In this document: piece after piece, positions 43,223 through 52,559 of the stretch
Numbering within the stretch: the first letter of the stretch is position 1
How the letters are laid out: each line of letters starts with the position of its first letter
Source of the DNA: Draconibacterium orientale
GTDB taxonomy: Bacteria; Bacteroidota; Bacteroidia; Bacteroidales; UBA12170
DNA: 64,000 nt
Direction: 5' to 3'
Assembly: GCA_020718205.1 (NCBI GenBank)
Contig: DYSN01000003.1
Location: 1 to 64,000 of the forward strand
Notes under the pieces: generated by a model
Seen by the model: only the letters and a program-made list of their open reading frames with translations
The model's database searches: none
Told to the model about the DNA's origin: nothing
Position numbers and translations under genes: made by a program

Positions 43223-44560
43223 CTATTTTATAATGTATTTAAATCCAATTTTTACTCCAAAACCATTAGGATTTCCCCCATTATTAGGTTCCACAAGCGA
43301 TTTGATATAATATCGGGCATTTGGTTCAATTCCAAACAGGAACTTGTCTGTGATTCTATAATCAAGACCCATGTTTAACTGAGCCTGCAAATGCCAGGGC
43401 GTTCTTTCGAAGTACAGGGGAGTTATTTTAATAATGGAAGTGTTATCTCCGTCGACAGTGGGTGTTGGAATGCTTTCATAAACCTTGAAGCTTGCTATGA
43501 CTCCTCCTTTAAAATATAAGGTAAATCTGTTACCTAAATCCCGTGAATAGCCTATGTTTAAAGGAATATTCAGGTAGGCGTAGGTGTTTTTCTCTTCCTT
43601 TACAATGACTTTGTCCATGGTATCATAAACATTAACCAGCTTGGTATAATAGATAGGAACCGGAGCTCCGCTGCTGGTATCGAAACCAACTTCATAAACA
43701 TCCTGATATGAACCTTTATAAACAGATTCCTGATAATCTACTTGATAAATCCCGTCATCTTTGCTTATGGCAATACCTAATCCGCTTTCAACGAACCAGT
43801 TACCCCAAAAATATTTTCCAGATAAATCTAAACCAAAAGAGCGGATATTGTTGTCATTTTCGGGAATTGTAATCCATTCGGGTGAAAATTCAAGACCCAG
43901 TTTCCAATAGTTTTCATTTTCATGGCCCTGAGTCATTTTTTCAATGGCATCGTCATCAAAGAAATCACGTCCGGCTTTTGAAGCATTCGAAGCAGTATTG
44001 TCGTTTTTATCAAAGGAAACCACAGAGTTTATTGTTTCGCCCGTTACTTCATTTTCAAAAATAAGCTCCATTTCCTCTATAATAATAGTTTTATTATCAG
44101 GAGTATTAACTTCAGTAAGTATTGTTGGAGATTTTTCAATTATCTGGTGGGGAACAAATTCATCATCAATTATTATTGATGGCTCAGATGCATTAACTGC
44201 AAGAGATGCTTGTTTTTTAGGCTGAGTTTCTTTAGTAATTTTGGTAATATTCGTTGTGTTTTCAGTACCTGCAGGAGTTTCCGGAGTTATTGATATGGTT
44301 TTTGAAGCTTCTTCAGAAGGATTAAGCGAAGGCAACTCCGAAGGCATTTCTTCGGAAGCAAAATAGAAGTAGGCACCTACCGAAAGCAGGGCAACAACAG
44401 AAGCAGCAGCCCACCATCTCCATGAGGAGGATCGACCCTGAGCAACATCCAGGCTTTGATCCTGAATGCCTTGCCAAATATTCTCAGGGGGAGTAACTTC
44501 GTAATCGTGAAGCCTCTCTTTAAAAATCTGGTCAAAATCTGTATGTTTATTAACTTCCAT
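43223..44560 (-). CDS. Dma-like dual-membrane anti-sigma factor, cassette A
   Basis: The 445-residue protein has a cytoplasmic N-terminus (FKERLHDYEVTPPENIWQGI) alignable with the cassette B protein. One membrane helix lies at about 49-68, preceded by SSWRWWAAAS. An acidic, Ser/Thr/Glu-rich periplasmic linker runs to about 205, long enough to cross the periplasm. A C-terminal barrel of about 230 residues follows (LGLEFSPEWI, FGLDLSGKYFWGNWFVESGLGI, final GFGVKIGFKYIIK). I infer that it senses a state at the outer membrane and controls the sigma factor encoded directly upstream; its start abuts that stop codon. The match to Dma factors is by architecture, not alignment. Confidence 0.8.
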   Translation of the reverse strand: MEVNKHTDFDQIFKERLHDYEVTPPENIWQGIQDQSLDVAQGRSSSWRWWAAASVVALLSVGAYFYFASEEMPSELPSLNPSEEASKTISITPETPAGTENTTNITKITKETQPKKQASLAVNASEPSIIIDDEFVPHQIIEKSPTILTEVNTPDNKTIIIEEMELIFENEVTGETINSVVSFDKNDNTASNASKAGRDFFDDDAIEKMTQGHENENYWKLGLEFSPEWITIPENDNNIRSFGLDLSGKYFWGNWFVESGLGIAISKDDGIYQVDYQESVYKGSYQDVYEVGFDTSSGAPVPIYYTKLVNVYDTMDKVIVKEEKNTYAYLNIPLNIGYSRDLGNRFTLYFKGGVIASFKVYESIPTPTVDGDNTSIIKITPLYFERTPWHLQAQLNMGLDYRITDKFLFGIEPNARYYIKSLVEPNNGGNPNGFGVKIGFKYIIK

Positions 44561-45088
44561 TTATTTGTTTGTAATTCGTTTTTGCAGATAAGCACGTGCT
44601 CGTGCTAACTGCGATTTGCTCGTATTTTCTGAAATATTCAACAATTCACCAATTTCATTATGTTGATAACCCTCAATAACATAAAGGTTAAAAACAGCTC
44701 TGTAGCCATCGGGCAATTCGGAGATGAGTTTCATGAGTTCTCCAGCCGAAAGCTGGTCAATAGCCGAAACATCATCGCTTTTTTCGTAGATGACAATTTT
44801 GTCAATATCAGCATTGCTTCGGTGTTTCAGATTTTTCTTGTAGTAGTTGATGGCGGTATTGATAATGGTTCGCCGAACCCAACCTTCAAGGCTTCCTTCG
44901 TTTCTATAGCTGCTTAGATTTGAAAAAACCTTTACAAAACCTTCCTGCAATATATCTCCGGCTTCTTCTCTGTCATGTGCAAAACGTAAGGCAACTCCAT
45001 ACATTCTGGATGCAAATCGGTCGTAAAAGATTTTTTGCGCCTGAGTGTTGCCCGCCAGTACTTTTTGTATGAGTTGTTCTTCCTCCAT
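44561..45088 (-). CDS. ECF sigma factor, cassette A
   Basis: A 175-residue ECF sigma factor. Region 2 includes FAHDREEAGDILQEGFVKVFSNL and region 4 ends HNEIGELLNISENTSKSQLA. It is close in sequence to the cassette B factor (compare YEVNLYV-type segments: GYRAVFNLYVIEGYQHNEI against GYRMVLNMYVFDGFSHNEI). It is the first gene of its operon. A 9-base inverted repeat upstream at 45117-45164 is a candidate regulatory element. Confidence 0.94.
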   Translation of the reverse strand: MEEEQLIQKVLAGNTQAQKIFYDRFASRMYGVALRFAHDREEAGDILQEGFVKVFSNLSSYRNEGSLEGWVRRTIINTAINYYKKNLKHRSNADIDKIVIYEKSDDVSAIDQLSAGELMKLISELPDGYRAVFNLYVIEGYQHNEIGELLNISENTSKSQLARARAYLQKRITNK

Positions 45089-45470
45089 GAAGTTATTTTA
45101 CAGCCTGTGTGTTTTGGCGGGTAAAATTAACTATTATTCATTTATAGAAAAACGCTTTACCCGCTAAACAAGGTAATTTGGTAAAAATTCCAAAAAATAA
45201 ATCAAAGAACTCGATACGATTCTAAGTGATAAAACAACAAGTCTACGTGAAAAGGATAGACATTTTAATGTTTGAATTAGTTGCATTGTTGCAATAATTT
45301 ATCTTAATTCTCAAACATTTAATCCTTTTTTAGCGAACCAATTGCTGTGTTTAAGACTTCAAAACAAAAAGAATAGTTGCAGGAGGAAATAATTATTTCT
45401 GAAAATAAGTGAAATCAACAGAAAATGTCACTTCAAAATATTGTGAATCAGCTAAATAATAGATGCGGAT
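45089..45470. other. Long intergenic region upstream of cassette A
   Basis: This 382-base stretch holds no convincing gene on either strand. It contains the GCGGGTAAA dyad near its left end and a hairpin-forming segment at 45267-45319, where AATGTTTGA pairs with TCAAACATT and an inner TTGCA pairs with TGCAA. A T-rich run follows on the plus strand. A small RNA is possible but nothing establishes it. Confidence 0.5.
45117..45164. repeat. Inverted repeat upstream of cassette A sigma gene
   Basis: GCGGGTAAA at 45117-45125 is a perfect inverted copy of TTTACCCGC at 45156-45164, with 30 bases between. It begins 29 bases before the sigma factor start codon, where a promoter or operator is expected. 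Confidence 0.6.
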
Positions 45471-45926
45471 TTATTTTTCGATTGCCATAATTTTTAATCC
45501 GGCAAAGCCATAATTGTCTAGATATTGTGAATGATTGCTGATTACCAATTTTAAAGTCCCCGATTCCTTTATCAATAGGTTCGATTTGACATTTATTGGC
45601 AAAATAAATTCTCCATTCATATTTTTTCCTAGGGGATTTAAATCGTAATCGAGTACTTTTATCGATTTATCTTCCAGTCGTTCGCTACCATCGGGTAAAT
45701 ACAAATAAAATCCCACTTCTATTTTTCGCTGCCGGAAAGTAGAGTCTGTATGAAGTTCCCCCAAAATGGTGTATTCTTTACCAGCTTCCACCTGGAAACT
45801 GTATTCCAAATCATTAAATTTAACCCAGTTATGGTCTTTAAAACGATCAGATTGTTCAAAATGATAGTTGCTGGTGCAAGATAACAGGTTAAATATCAGC
45901 AGTATTATAAAAATTTGCCTGAACAT
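45471..45926 (-). CDS. Small lipoprotein of unknown function
   Basis: The 151-residue product has a short lipoprotein signal ending FNLLSC, with Cys at about residue 17. The mature part is beta-rich (for example DLEYSFQVEAGKEYTILGEL, LKLVISNHSQYLDNYGFAGLKI) and resembles a small jellyroll or Ig-type domain with a pattern seen in carbohydrate-binding modules. I do not recognise a family. It follows the BNR gene in the same direction but is separated from it by a strong terminator, so it is probably transcribed separately or by read-through. Confidence 0.65.
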   Translation of the reverse strand: MFRQIFIILLIFNLLSCTSNYHFEQSDRFKDHNWVKFNDLEYSFQVEAGKEYTILGELHTDSTFRQRKIEVGFYLYLPDGSERLEDKSIKVLDYDLNPLGKNMNGEFILPINVKSNLLIKESGTLKLVISNHSQYLDNYGFAGLKIMAIEK

Positions 45927-45951
45927 AAACTATGGAATTTTTTGCAAATAT

Positions 45952-45982
45952 AAAAAAAGACGGACTGGTGAGGCCAGTCCGT
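45952..45982 (-). terminator. Terminator of the BNR protein gene
   Basis: ACGGACTGG at 45960-45968 pairs perfectly with CCAGTCCGT at 45974-45982 around a 5-base loop. On the minus strand it is followed by a run of seven T (complement of 45953-45959), 25 bases after the BNR gene stop. Confidence 0.9.
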
Positions 45983-46006
45983 CCGATGAACAAAACAGAT
46001 ACAATC

Positions 46007-48721
46007 TTACAAAATTGTAATCGTCTTAGAGTAGTGGTTTTTAGAAGTCTTTAATTCCAAGACATAATTTCCCGGCGAATAGTTGCTTAAATCGATGAAA
46101 CTTTTTTCTCCGGATATTTCTGTTTCCAATATTTTTTTACCATCAAGAGAGCTAACAGTCAAAGTTGACTGGATGTTCAATGGGTTTTTAAATGTGATAT
46201 TAATCTTTCCATTGGAAGGATTTGGCCAAACCTGAAAATCTGACATTTCCTGTAAATCGCTGATGCCAACAGTGTTATAATGATAGGTGGCAGTGAATAA
46301 TCCCCTTCCATGAGTGGCAGCCAAAACAGTTAAATCATTTTCACGAATGCGAAGCATATCTACCCTCACATTGGCCATTCCTTCTATGGTGGGAATCCAT
46401 TCCGGATCAGATTGTCGCAAATCTACACATTCCCAAACCCCCAATTCTGTAGCAATAATTGCTTGCTTGCTGTTGTAAGGATGATAAATGGCCCAACGAA
46501 CGGGCATATCGGGCAAATTCCCTTCTGCTTCACGCCAGCTTCCTCCGCCATCGTAAGTTTGCCAGATAGAGCTAACTCCATAGTTGCTAAAAGTAACCAA
46601 AAGCGTATCCTCCGAACCCCCAATGGCTATGGAACTGATAGCACCTGTGGGAAAATCGGGAGAACCAATTTCTTCGGACTGTGGGCTTGCCTGAGCATCT
46701 GTTACTTTGAATAAATGCCCGGCATTGCTACCAACAAACAAGGTTGATTTTCCGGGGGCGGAATGGGGTGAATAAGTCACATTGGTAAACCAGGTCATCA
46801 CATTTGTACCAATATCTATCATGTCTTCGTTGGTGGGATAGGGAAGGCCCGAGGCTTTAAAAAGCGTATTGGCATTGTCAATAAAGAAAGATACCCCATT
46901 GGCATAAAGAATATTGTCATCATAATCTAATGCAGCTGGGCTGACGAAAGTTCCTGTTTCGTCGCTTCCCAGATAATTCACAGTGTTCCCATTTTCATAA
47001 ATGGTATATCTGTTATAATAGTAGGAGGCTATTGAAATATCACCATCATCCTTATCGAAAAAGCAATATGCTCCATCACCACCGTTAATCATATCGTTGA
47101 TGTCTAGAGAGCTGCCTGTATATAAAAGGGTTCCGTTGTCTTGCAAACCCCCAATATATTCTGCAGTTCCCATTTCTGGATGAATATCGCAGGTATAGAA
47201 CTGAAGGCTTGAATAGTTTCTGTTCATTTCCTGAAACACCGGAAAAGTATTGTCACCATTGTTGGTATAAAATACACCGCCATCGGAACCAAAAATAATT
47301 TCTGTTGATGAGCCCGGTTTGAATTTAATAACATGTTGATCGGCATGGATATATTCGTCGCCACCACCATAATACATAAGCGACCAATCACTCACATGTT
47401 TATACGAACCTCCCCCCGTTAGACTGTGATATTGGTCTAAACCCCCAACATAGAAATGCTCCGGATTGTTTGGATCCACTTCAATGGAAAAGGCATGCCA
47501 GCTTAAACTTGCCCAGTTTGCAGCGTTGTCTGGTATATTTTTCTGTTCCCATGTTTCTCCCTTGTCGGTTGATTTTAGAACAAAAGGACCATGATAATAC
47601 CCAAACCCGTTTAAGTAACCGGCTCCAACTATCGCATACACTATATTTTCGTCCGATGGTGCTGATGAAATCATCACACGACCCGGTAAATAGTATTGAC
47701 CGTATCCATTTTCAATGATGGTTTTATATTCTTCATTTTTTGTCCAGCTTCCTGCAGTTCCTTCATCGGAGTATAGAATTGTTGCTCCGCCTTCGCCATC
47801 GATATTTCGCATGGTCCCAATATAAATCCTGCCATCGGTCCCTATTTCAATGTCGGCAGGTGCATAAGGAATATCGAGGTCGGTGATGTTGGGCAAAACC
47901 TGTTCCCAGCTTTCACCGCCATCTGTTGAACGATAAAGACCATCGGTGGGTTGAGAATTATAGTCTTCGCCCATATATTTTCCCGAGGCTACTGCGGCAT
48001 AAATTACTGAGTTGCCATTTTCGTTCCTTACCTCAATATCGTTGACATAGGCAAATTCCTGAGTTGATGGAATGATATCCCAGGATTCCCCTCCATTGAT
48101 TGATTTCCAGATTCCTACGCCACGTCCTGATGATTCACGATAGGTGATGATAGCCGTTGGAGCCTCGCCAGTTCCAGCGTAAAAAATCTGGGTATTGTTT
48201 GGATCATGGGATATTACACTAACCGATAAGGAGGCCATAAAATCATCAACAGGTTGCCATGAAGATAATGGATCAGTTATGTCGTTGTTGAACCAGATTC
48301 CGCCCGTTACCGAGCCCGCCCAGACCTTGTTTCCTGTGGCAGAGTTTGGATCCCACATTAAAGCCCGGGTGCGGCCACCCATATTGCTCGAGATATTATC
48401 CCAACGGATATTGTCGGAAAATCTGGTGCGGCTATTCTGGAGAATGTCGGTCATTTTTCGCTGAGCCGCAAATAGACGTTCCCGGGGAACCCGTTTTTCC
48501 TTTGGGTCCATTACCTGATAATATTCTTGCAAAGCCGCCATATCGGGCTGTCCCAAAGCCTTCTTGTCAGAAGTGTCTTTGGGAGGATTTTCGTAAAATT
48601 GCTTTAATTCAATATTGATGAACTTTTGGTAAGCTTCGCGGGAGTCCTGCTTGTTATAGAGACTGACCGCCAGAGCAACTATCAGTATCACTGAAGCAGC
48701 AGAATAATAAAACTTTTTCAT
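46007..48721 (-). CDS. BNR/sortilin-like beta-propeller T9SS protein
   Basis: A 904-residue exported protein. It has an N-terminal hydrophobic segment (YYSAASVILIVALAVSLY) followed by a charged helical region to about 110. Two propeller-like halves built of BNR/VPS10 repeats follow, recognisable by recurring SxDGGxxW-type turns (KSINGGESWD, RSTDGGESWEQ, KSTDKGETWEQ, QTYDGGGSWRE). A T9SS sorting domain begins at about 825 (VWPNPSNGKINI). Such proteins are often called sortilin-like or glycosyl hydrolases, but the BNR motif alone does not show an enzyme activity. Expected location is the cell surface or outside. Confidence 0.88.
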   Translation of the reverse strand: MKKFYYSAASVILIVALAVSLYNKQDSREAYQKFINIELKQFYENPPKDTSDKKALGQPDMAALQEYYQVMDPKEKRVPRERLFAAQRKMTDILQNSRTRFSDNIRWDNISSNMGGRTRALMWDPNSATGNKVWAGSVTGGIWFNNDITDPLSSWQPVDDFMASLSVSVISHDPNNTQIFYAGTGEAPTAIITYRESSGRGVGIWKSINGGESWDIIPSTQEFAYVNDIEVRNENGNSVIYAAVASGKYMGEDYNSQPTDGLYRSTDGGESWEQVLPNITDLDIPYAPADIEIGTDGRIYIGTMRNIDGEGGATILYSDEGTAGSWTKNEEYKTIIENGYGQYYLPGRVMISSAPSDENIVYAIVGAGYLNGFGYYHGPFVLKSTDKGETWEQKNIPDNAANWASLSWHAFSIEVDPNNPEHFYVGGLDQYHSLTGGGSYKHVSDWSLMYYGGGDEYIHADQHVIKFKPGSSTEIIFGSDGGVFYTNNGDNTFPVFQEMNRNYSSLQFYTCDIHPEMGTAEYIGGLQDNGTLLYTGSSLDINDMINGGDGAYCFFDKDDGDISIASYYYNRYTIYENGNTVNYLGSDETGTFVSPAALDYDDNILYANGVSFFIDNANTLFKASGLPYPTNEDMIDIGTNVMTWFTNVTYSPHSAPGKSTLFVGSNAGHLFKVTDAQASPQSEEIGSPDFPTGAISSIAIGGSEDTLLVTFSNYGVSSIWQTYDGGGSWREAEGNLPDMPVRWAIYHPYNSKQAIIATELGVWECVDLRQSDPEWIPTIEGMANVRVDMLRIRENDLTVLAATHGRGLFTATYHYNTVGISDLQEMSDFQVWPNPSNGKINITFKNPLNIQSTLTVSSLDGKKILETEISGEKSFIDLSNYSPGNYVLELKTSKNHYSKTITIL

Positions 48722-48784
48722 TTCTTTTGGGGTTTATGATGTACAAATCTAATCCAAATTTGAGTTTAGAAGCGAACTGAAAAT

Positions 48785-48814
48785 AAAAAAACCCTCACCA
48801 TTTTATGGCAAGGG
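48785..48814 (-). terminator. Terminator of the methylmalonyl-CoA decarboxylase operon
   Basis: CCCTCACCAT at 48792-48801 pairs with ATGGCAAGGG at 48805-48814 with two internal mismatches around TTT. On the minus strand a T run follows, about 25 bases after the oadB-like stop. Confidence 0.75.
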
Positions 48815-48837
48815 CTCTAAGAGTCTAAAATTTTAAA

Positions 48838-50166
48838 TTACCCCAGAAAGCTTAATAATATACCGGCAGCCACTGCCGATCCGATAACACCCGATACATT
48901 GGGCGCCATGGCATGCATAAGCAAGTGATTTTTAGGGTCATATCTCAATCCTTCAATTTGAGAAACCCTGGCACTATCCGGTACAGCACTAACTCCTGCT
49001 GAACCTATCAGGGGGTTAATTTTATTGTTTTCGGAAAGAAAAAGATTCATAAACTTGGCAAAAAGGATTCCTCCTGCAGTAGCCACAATGAACGAAGCTG
49101 CACCAAGTCCAAAAATCATCAGCGAAGTATCTTTTAGAAAAACGGTAGCTTGAGTTGAAGCCCCCACAGTAATTCCAAGAATAATGGTAACCGTATCAAT
49201 CATCGATGTTCGGGCTGTTTCGGCCAATCGTTTGGTTACACCACTTTCGCGAAGTAAATTTCCAAAGAAAAGCATTCCAAGCAATGGTAAAGAACTCGGA
49301 GATATAAAGCCGGTTAATATCAAGCCTAAAATTGGAAATAATATCTTTTCGAATTTTGGTACCACACGGGGAGGACGCATTCTGATAAGTCGTTCCTTTT
49401 TTGTGGTTAGTAATCGCATAACCGGAGGTTGTATCACAGGTACGAGTGCCATATAAGAGTATGCTGCAATAGCGATTGGGCCAATTAGATTCATAACAGG
49501 TTTTCCCTCGTAAAGGGTTATCCCATTGGCTAATTTGGAAGATAAAAAGATAGCAGTTGGACCATCAGCACCTCCAATAATCCCAATAGATGCAGCTTCA
49601 AGGGGGTTAAAGCCAAGCGCAATAGCCCCGAGAAATGTGGCAAAGATTCCAATCTGAGCAGCTGCTCCCAAAAGCATTAGTTTCGGATTTGAAATGAGTG
49701 ATGAAAAGTCAGTCATTGCTCCAATACCCAGAAATATTAGTGGAGGGTAAATACCGGCAGTGACACCATAATACAAATAATTCATCACACTGCCTGTCTC
49801 GTAAATACCCAGTTTGAGCCCGGCACCTTCAAGAAAGGGGATATTTCCTATAAGTATTCCGGTTCCAATTGGAATCAAAAGTAAGGGCTCATAGTCGTAT
49901 TTTATGGCTAGAAAAATAAAGAACAGACCAACAGCAATCATTATAAAATGGCCTGATGTAGCATTTCTAAACCCAGAATACATTAAAAATTTTTCAACCC
50001 CGGCCAAACCCTGATTTGTCTCTTCCGGAACATCTTGCGAAAGTGAGGTGGTAGTGGTCGTTGAAGTTGATGCAGAATCTGCTGATTCGTGCATTCTAAA
50101 GCTACTGGAAACCATGACTATAATGGCTATGGCACCAATAATTGTGAAGAGTTTTCTTAGAGCCAT
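48838..50166 (-). CDS. Sodium-pumping decarboxylase beta subunit (OadB/MmdB-like)
   Basis: A 442-residue polytopic inner-membrane protein that decarboxylates carboxybiotin and couples this to Na+ export. The signature GGADGPTAIFLSSKLA is at about residue 200 and a second conserved block SAGVSAVPDSARVSQ at about 383. The first 65 residues are an extension with a signal-like helix and a Ser/Thr-rich stretch (SADSASTSTTTTTSLSQD) before the usual beginning. It is the last gene of a five-gene operon and lies one base after the biotin carrier stop. With the epimerase and carboxyltransferase it makes a methylmalonyl-CoA decarboxylase, which drives propionate formation from succinate. Confidence 0.93.
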   Translation of the reverse strand: MALRKLFTIIGAIAIIVMVSSSFRMHESADSASTSTTTTTSLSQDVPEETNQGLAGVEKFLMYSGFRNATSGHFIMIAVGLFFIFLAIKYDYEPLLLIPIGTGILIGNIPFLEGAGLKLGIYETGSVMNYLYYGVTAGIYPPLIFLGIGAMTDFSSLISNPKLMLLGAAAQIGIFATFLGAIALGFNPLEAASIGIIGGADGPTAIFLSSKLANGITLYEGKPVMNLIGPIAIAAYSYMALVPVIQPPVMRLLTTKKERLIRMRPPRVVPKFEKILFPILGLILTGFISPSSLPLLGMLFFGNLLRESGVTKRLAETARTSMIDTVTIILGITVGASTQATVFLKDTSLMIFGLGAASFIVATAGGILFAKFMNLFLSENNKINPLIGSAGVSAVPDSARVSQIEGLRYDPKNHLLMHAMAPNVSGVIGSAVAAGILLSFLG

Positions 50167-50167
50167 T

Positions 50168-50584
50168 TTATTTGATTTGCATAATTAATTGATCCTGAAT
50201 AATTGTATCACCAAGGTTTACTTTAATCGAAGATATAGTTCCGCTTTTTTCTGCAGTTAAAATATTCTCCATTTTCATGGCTTCGTACTTTATGAGCTGA
50301 TCGCCGGCCTTTACCTGATCCCCCTCTTTTACGAATATATTTAAAATGATACCTGGGAGCGGACATTTAACATCTGATGCGCCGCTGCCTTCAGTTTTTT
50401 CAATTACCTTATGCGTTGCCACAGCACTACGAACCAATGTTGGGGTTTTGGTTTGTTTGATTTCTCTATCAAGCTCAACAGTGTAAGGTGTTCCATTGAC
50501 TTCTATATCAAAAATATTCCCCTCAGTGTTTTTAATTTCCACTTCGTATTCGTGACCCTGAATTTTGAATTTATATGATTTCAT
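50168..50584 (-). CDS. Biotin carboxyl carrier subunit
   Basis: A 138-residue carrier subunit with a C-terminal biotinyl domain (about 70-138). The biotin-accepting Lys lies in KYEAMKMENILTAEK; the second half-turn is conserved. The N-terminal 60 residues form a small beta domain (YKFKIQGHEYEVEIK), and a linker rich in Lys, Thr and Pro joins them. It shuttles carboxyl groups from the carboxyltransferase at 50979 to the membrane beta subunit. Confidence 0.95.
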   Translation of the reverse strand: MKSYKFKIQGHEYEVEIKNTEGNIFDIEVNGTPYTVELDREIKQTKTPTLVRSAVATHKVIEKTEGSGASDVKCPLPGIILNIFVKEGDQVKAGDQLIKYEAMKMENILTAEKSGTISSIKVNLGDTIIQDQLIMQIK

Positions 50585-50595
50585 ACGTTTTTATT

Positions 50596-50967
50596 TTAAA
50601 ATCTGGAATTTAAACCTCCCATGATGGTATATATTTTCGAACTCCAGGGAGAATAGCGTTTCGAAAGTTTTTTAGCGGTTATTTTACCGCTCTCTATATC
50701 ATGATTTTCGTGCATAAAGAGCATAATGGCCATGCCAATGGCTGCGTTTACGTTGCCCGAAAGATTTAAGGTACTGGTTTCTGCACATTTTTTTCCTTGC
50801 CTGCGTAGCCTGGCTCTGGTGTATAAATCCAGTGCTTTTGGAATGAACAGGTAGGTTAAAAACAGAAACAGAAGTGCAATAAAAACTATTGAGAACCCTA
50901 CATAGGTTACTGTTATTGCAAAATCCCAATTGGTTACATTCAGGAGTATTAAATTATTTGCTATCAT
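50596..50967 (-). CDS. Sodium-pumping decarboxylase gamma subunit (OadG-like)
   Basis: The 123-residue protein has one membrane helix at about 19-42 (VGFSIVFIALLFLFLTYLF), followed by a basic cytoplasmic part, as in OadG/MmdD. It anchors the carboxyltransferase to the beta subunit. The C-terminal 60 residues (IGMAIMLFMHENHDIESGK) match the usual region seen in this position of Bacteroidetes operons. The assignment rests on gene order plus topology. Confidence 0.82.
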   Translation of the reverse strand: MIANNLILLNVTNWDFAITVTYVGFSIVFIALLFLFLTYLFIPKALDLYTRARLRRQGKKCAETSTLNLSGNVNAAIGMAIMLFMHENHDIESGKITAKKLSKRYSPWSSKIYTIMGGLNSRF

Positions 50968-50978
50968 AGTTTTTGTTG

Positions 50979-52535
50979 TTATAATGGGATATTTCCATGC
51001 TTTTTAGGAGGGTTCATATCTTTCTTGTTGGTGAGTGTTCTAAAGGCACGAATAACTCTAAAGCGGGTATTTCTGGGCTCAATGATATCGTCAATATATC
51101 CGAAACGGGCAGCATTATATGGATTTGCAAATTTCTCTACATATTCAACTTCTCTTTTCTGAATAAATTCGGCGGCTTCTTCGGGTGAAAGTGAAGCTAT
51201 TTTCTTGCCTTCCAATACTTCAATGGCTCCTTTGGCTCCCATTACTGCAATTTCGGCTGTTGGCCATGCGTAGTTTACATCGCCTCTCAGTTGTTTAGAA
51301 CTCATTACATCATGAGCACCACCATACGATTTGCGCAGAGTTACAGTTACTTTTGGAACTGTTGCCTCGCCATAGGCAAACATAAGTTTGGCGCCATGGG
51401 TAATAATACCGGCATGTTCCTGATTGCTACCGGGTAAAAATCCGGGAACGTCGACCAAAGTTAGAATGGGCACATTAAAGGCGTCGCAGAATCTGACAAA
51501 TCGTGCTGCTTTTCGGCTGGCGTTAATATCGAGAACCCCTGCCAAATAGTTGGGTTGATTGGCTACTATACCTGTTGGAACGCCGTTAAACTTGGCAAAC
51601 CCTGTAATTATATTTTTGGCATAATGCCTTTGAAACTCAAAAAATTCGTGGTCATCAACAATGCTCCAGATTACGTCTTTCATTTCGTAGGGCTGGTTGG
51701 AGTTTTCGGGAATTATCTCATTTAAATTGTCGTCGCGACGGTCCAATGGATCGTTGCAAGTGGTTTGAATGGGTTCTTCCATATTGTTGTTGGGTAAATA
51801 CTCCAGCATTTTTCTAATGAGCATGAGACCTTCTTCCTCACTCTCGGCTTTAAAATGAGCAACCCCCGATTTCATGGTATGAACATCGGCACCACCTAAA
51901 TCATTGATGGATATATCTTCTCCGGTTACAGTTTTTGTTACTTTCGGACCAGTTACAAACATATAGCTGGAGTTCTCACTCATAATAATAACATCGGTCA
52001 AGGCTGGAGAATATACAGCTCCGCCAGCGCAAGGGCCAAAAATGGCACTGATTTGAGGAACAACCCCGGATGCCATAATATTCCGCTGAAAAATTTCTGC
52101 ATAACCAGCCAAGCTGTTTACACCTTCCTGAATACGGGCGCCACCACTGTCATTTATGCCAATAATGGGGGCTCCAATTTTCATGGCCATGTCCATAACT
52201 TTGCAAATTTTCAGGGCGAATGTTTCGGATAATGATCCGCCAAAAACAGTAAAATCCTGAGAATAAACATAAACTACTCTACCGTCGATAGTCCCGTGCC
52301 CGGTGATAACTCCATCGCCCAGATAAAGCTGTTTATCCATGTCGAAGTTGGTGCTACGATGGGTTACAAACATGTCAATCTCTTCGAAACTTCCTTCGTC
52401 GAGCAATACTTCAATTCGTTCGCGGGCTGTTAATTTCCCTTTTGCATGTTGCGATGCAATTCTTGCTTCTCCTCCTCCAAGGGCAGCCTGCTGCCTCATT
52501 TGGATGAGTTGATTAATTTTTTCCTGAATGGCCAT
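50979..52535 (-). CDS. mmdA: Methylmalonyl-CoA decarboxylase carboxyltransferase subunit
   Basis: A 518-residue acyl-CoA carboxylase beta-type carboxyltransferase. It has the two crotonase-like halves. The N-terminal half carries [17 protein letters not shown] and [16 protein letters not shown] (oxyanion region), and the C-terminal half carries [16 protein letters not shown] and [17 protein letters not shown]. It transfers the carboxyl of (S)-methylmalonyl-CoA to biotin. A propionyl-CoA carboxylase role is also possible because the subunits look alike, but the OadB and OadG partners point to decarboxylation. It follows the epimerase by 24 bases. Confidence 0.94.
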   Translation of the reverse strand: MAIQEKINQLIQMRQQAALGGGEARIASQHAKGKLTARERIEVLLDEGSFEEIDMFVTHRSTNFDMDKQLYLGDGVITGHGTIDGRVVYVYSQDFTVFGGSLSETFALKICKVMDMAMKIGAPIIGINDSGGARIQEGVNSLAGYAEIFQRNIMASGVVPQISAIFGPCAGGAVYSPALTDVIIMSENSSYMFVTGPKVTKTVTGEDISINDLGGADVHTMKSGVAHFKAESEEEGLMLIRKMLEYLPNNNMEEPIQTTCNDPLDRRDDNLNEIIPENSNQPYEMKDVIWSIVDDHEFFEFQRHYAKNIITGFAKFNGVPTGIVANQPNYLAGVLDINASRKAARFVRFCDAFNVPILTLVDVPGFLPGSNQEHAGIITHGAKLMFAYGEATVPKVTVTLRKSYGGAHDVMSSKQLRGDVNYAWPTAEIAVMGAKGAIEVLEGKKIASLSPEEAAEFIQKREVEYVEKFANPYNAARFGYIDDIIEPRNTRFRVIRAFRTLTNKKDMNPPKKHGNIPL

Positions 52536-52559
52536 TATTATTTTATTTTCAATATTTAA

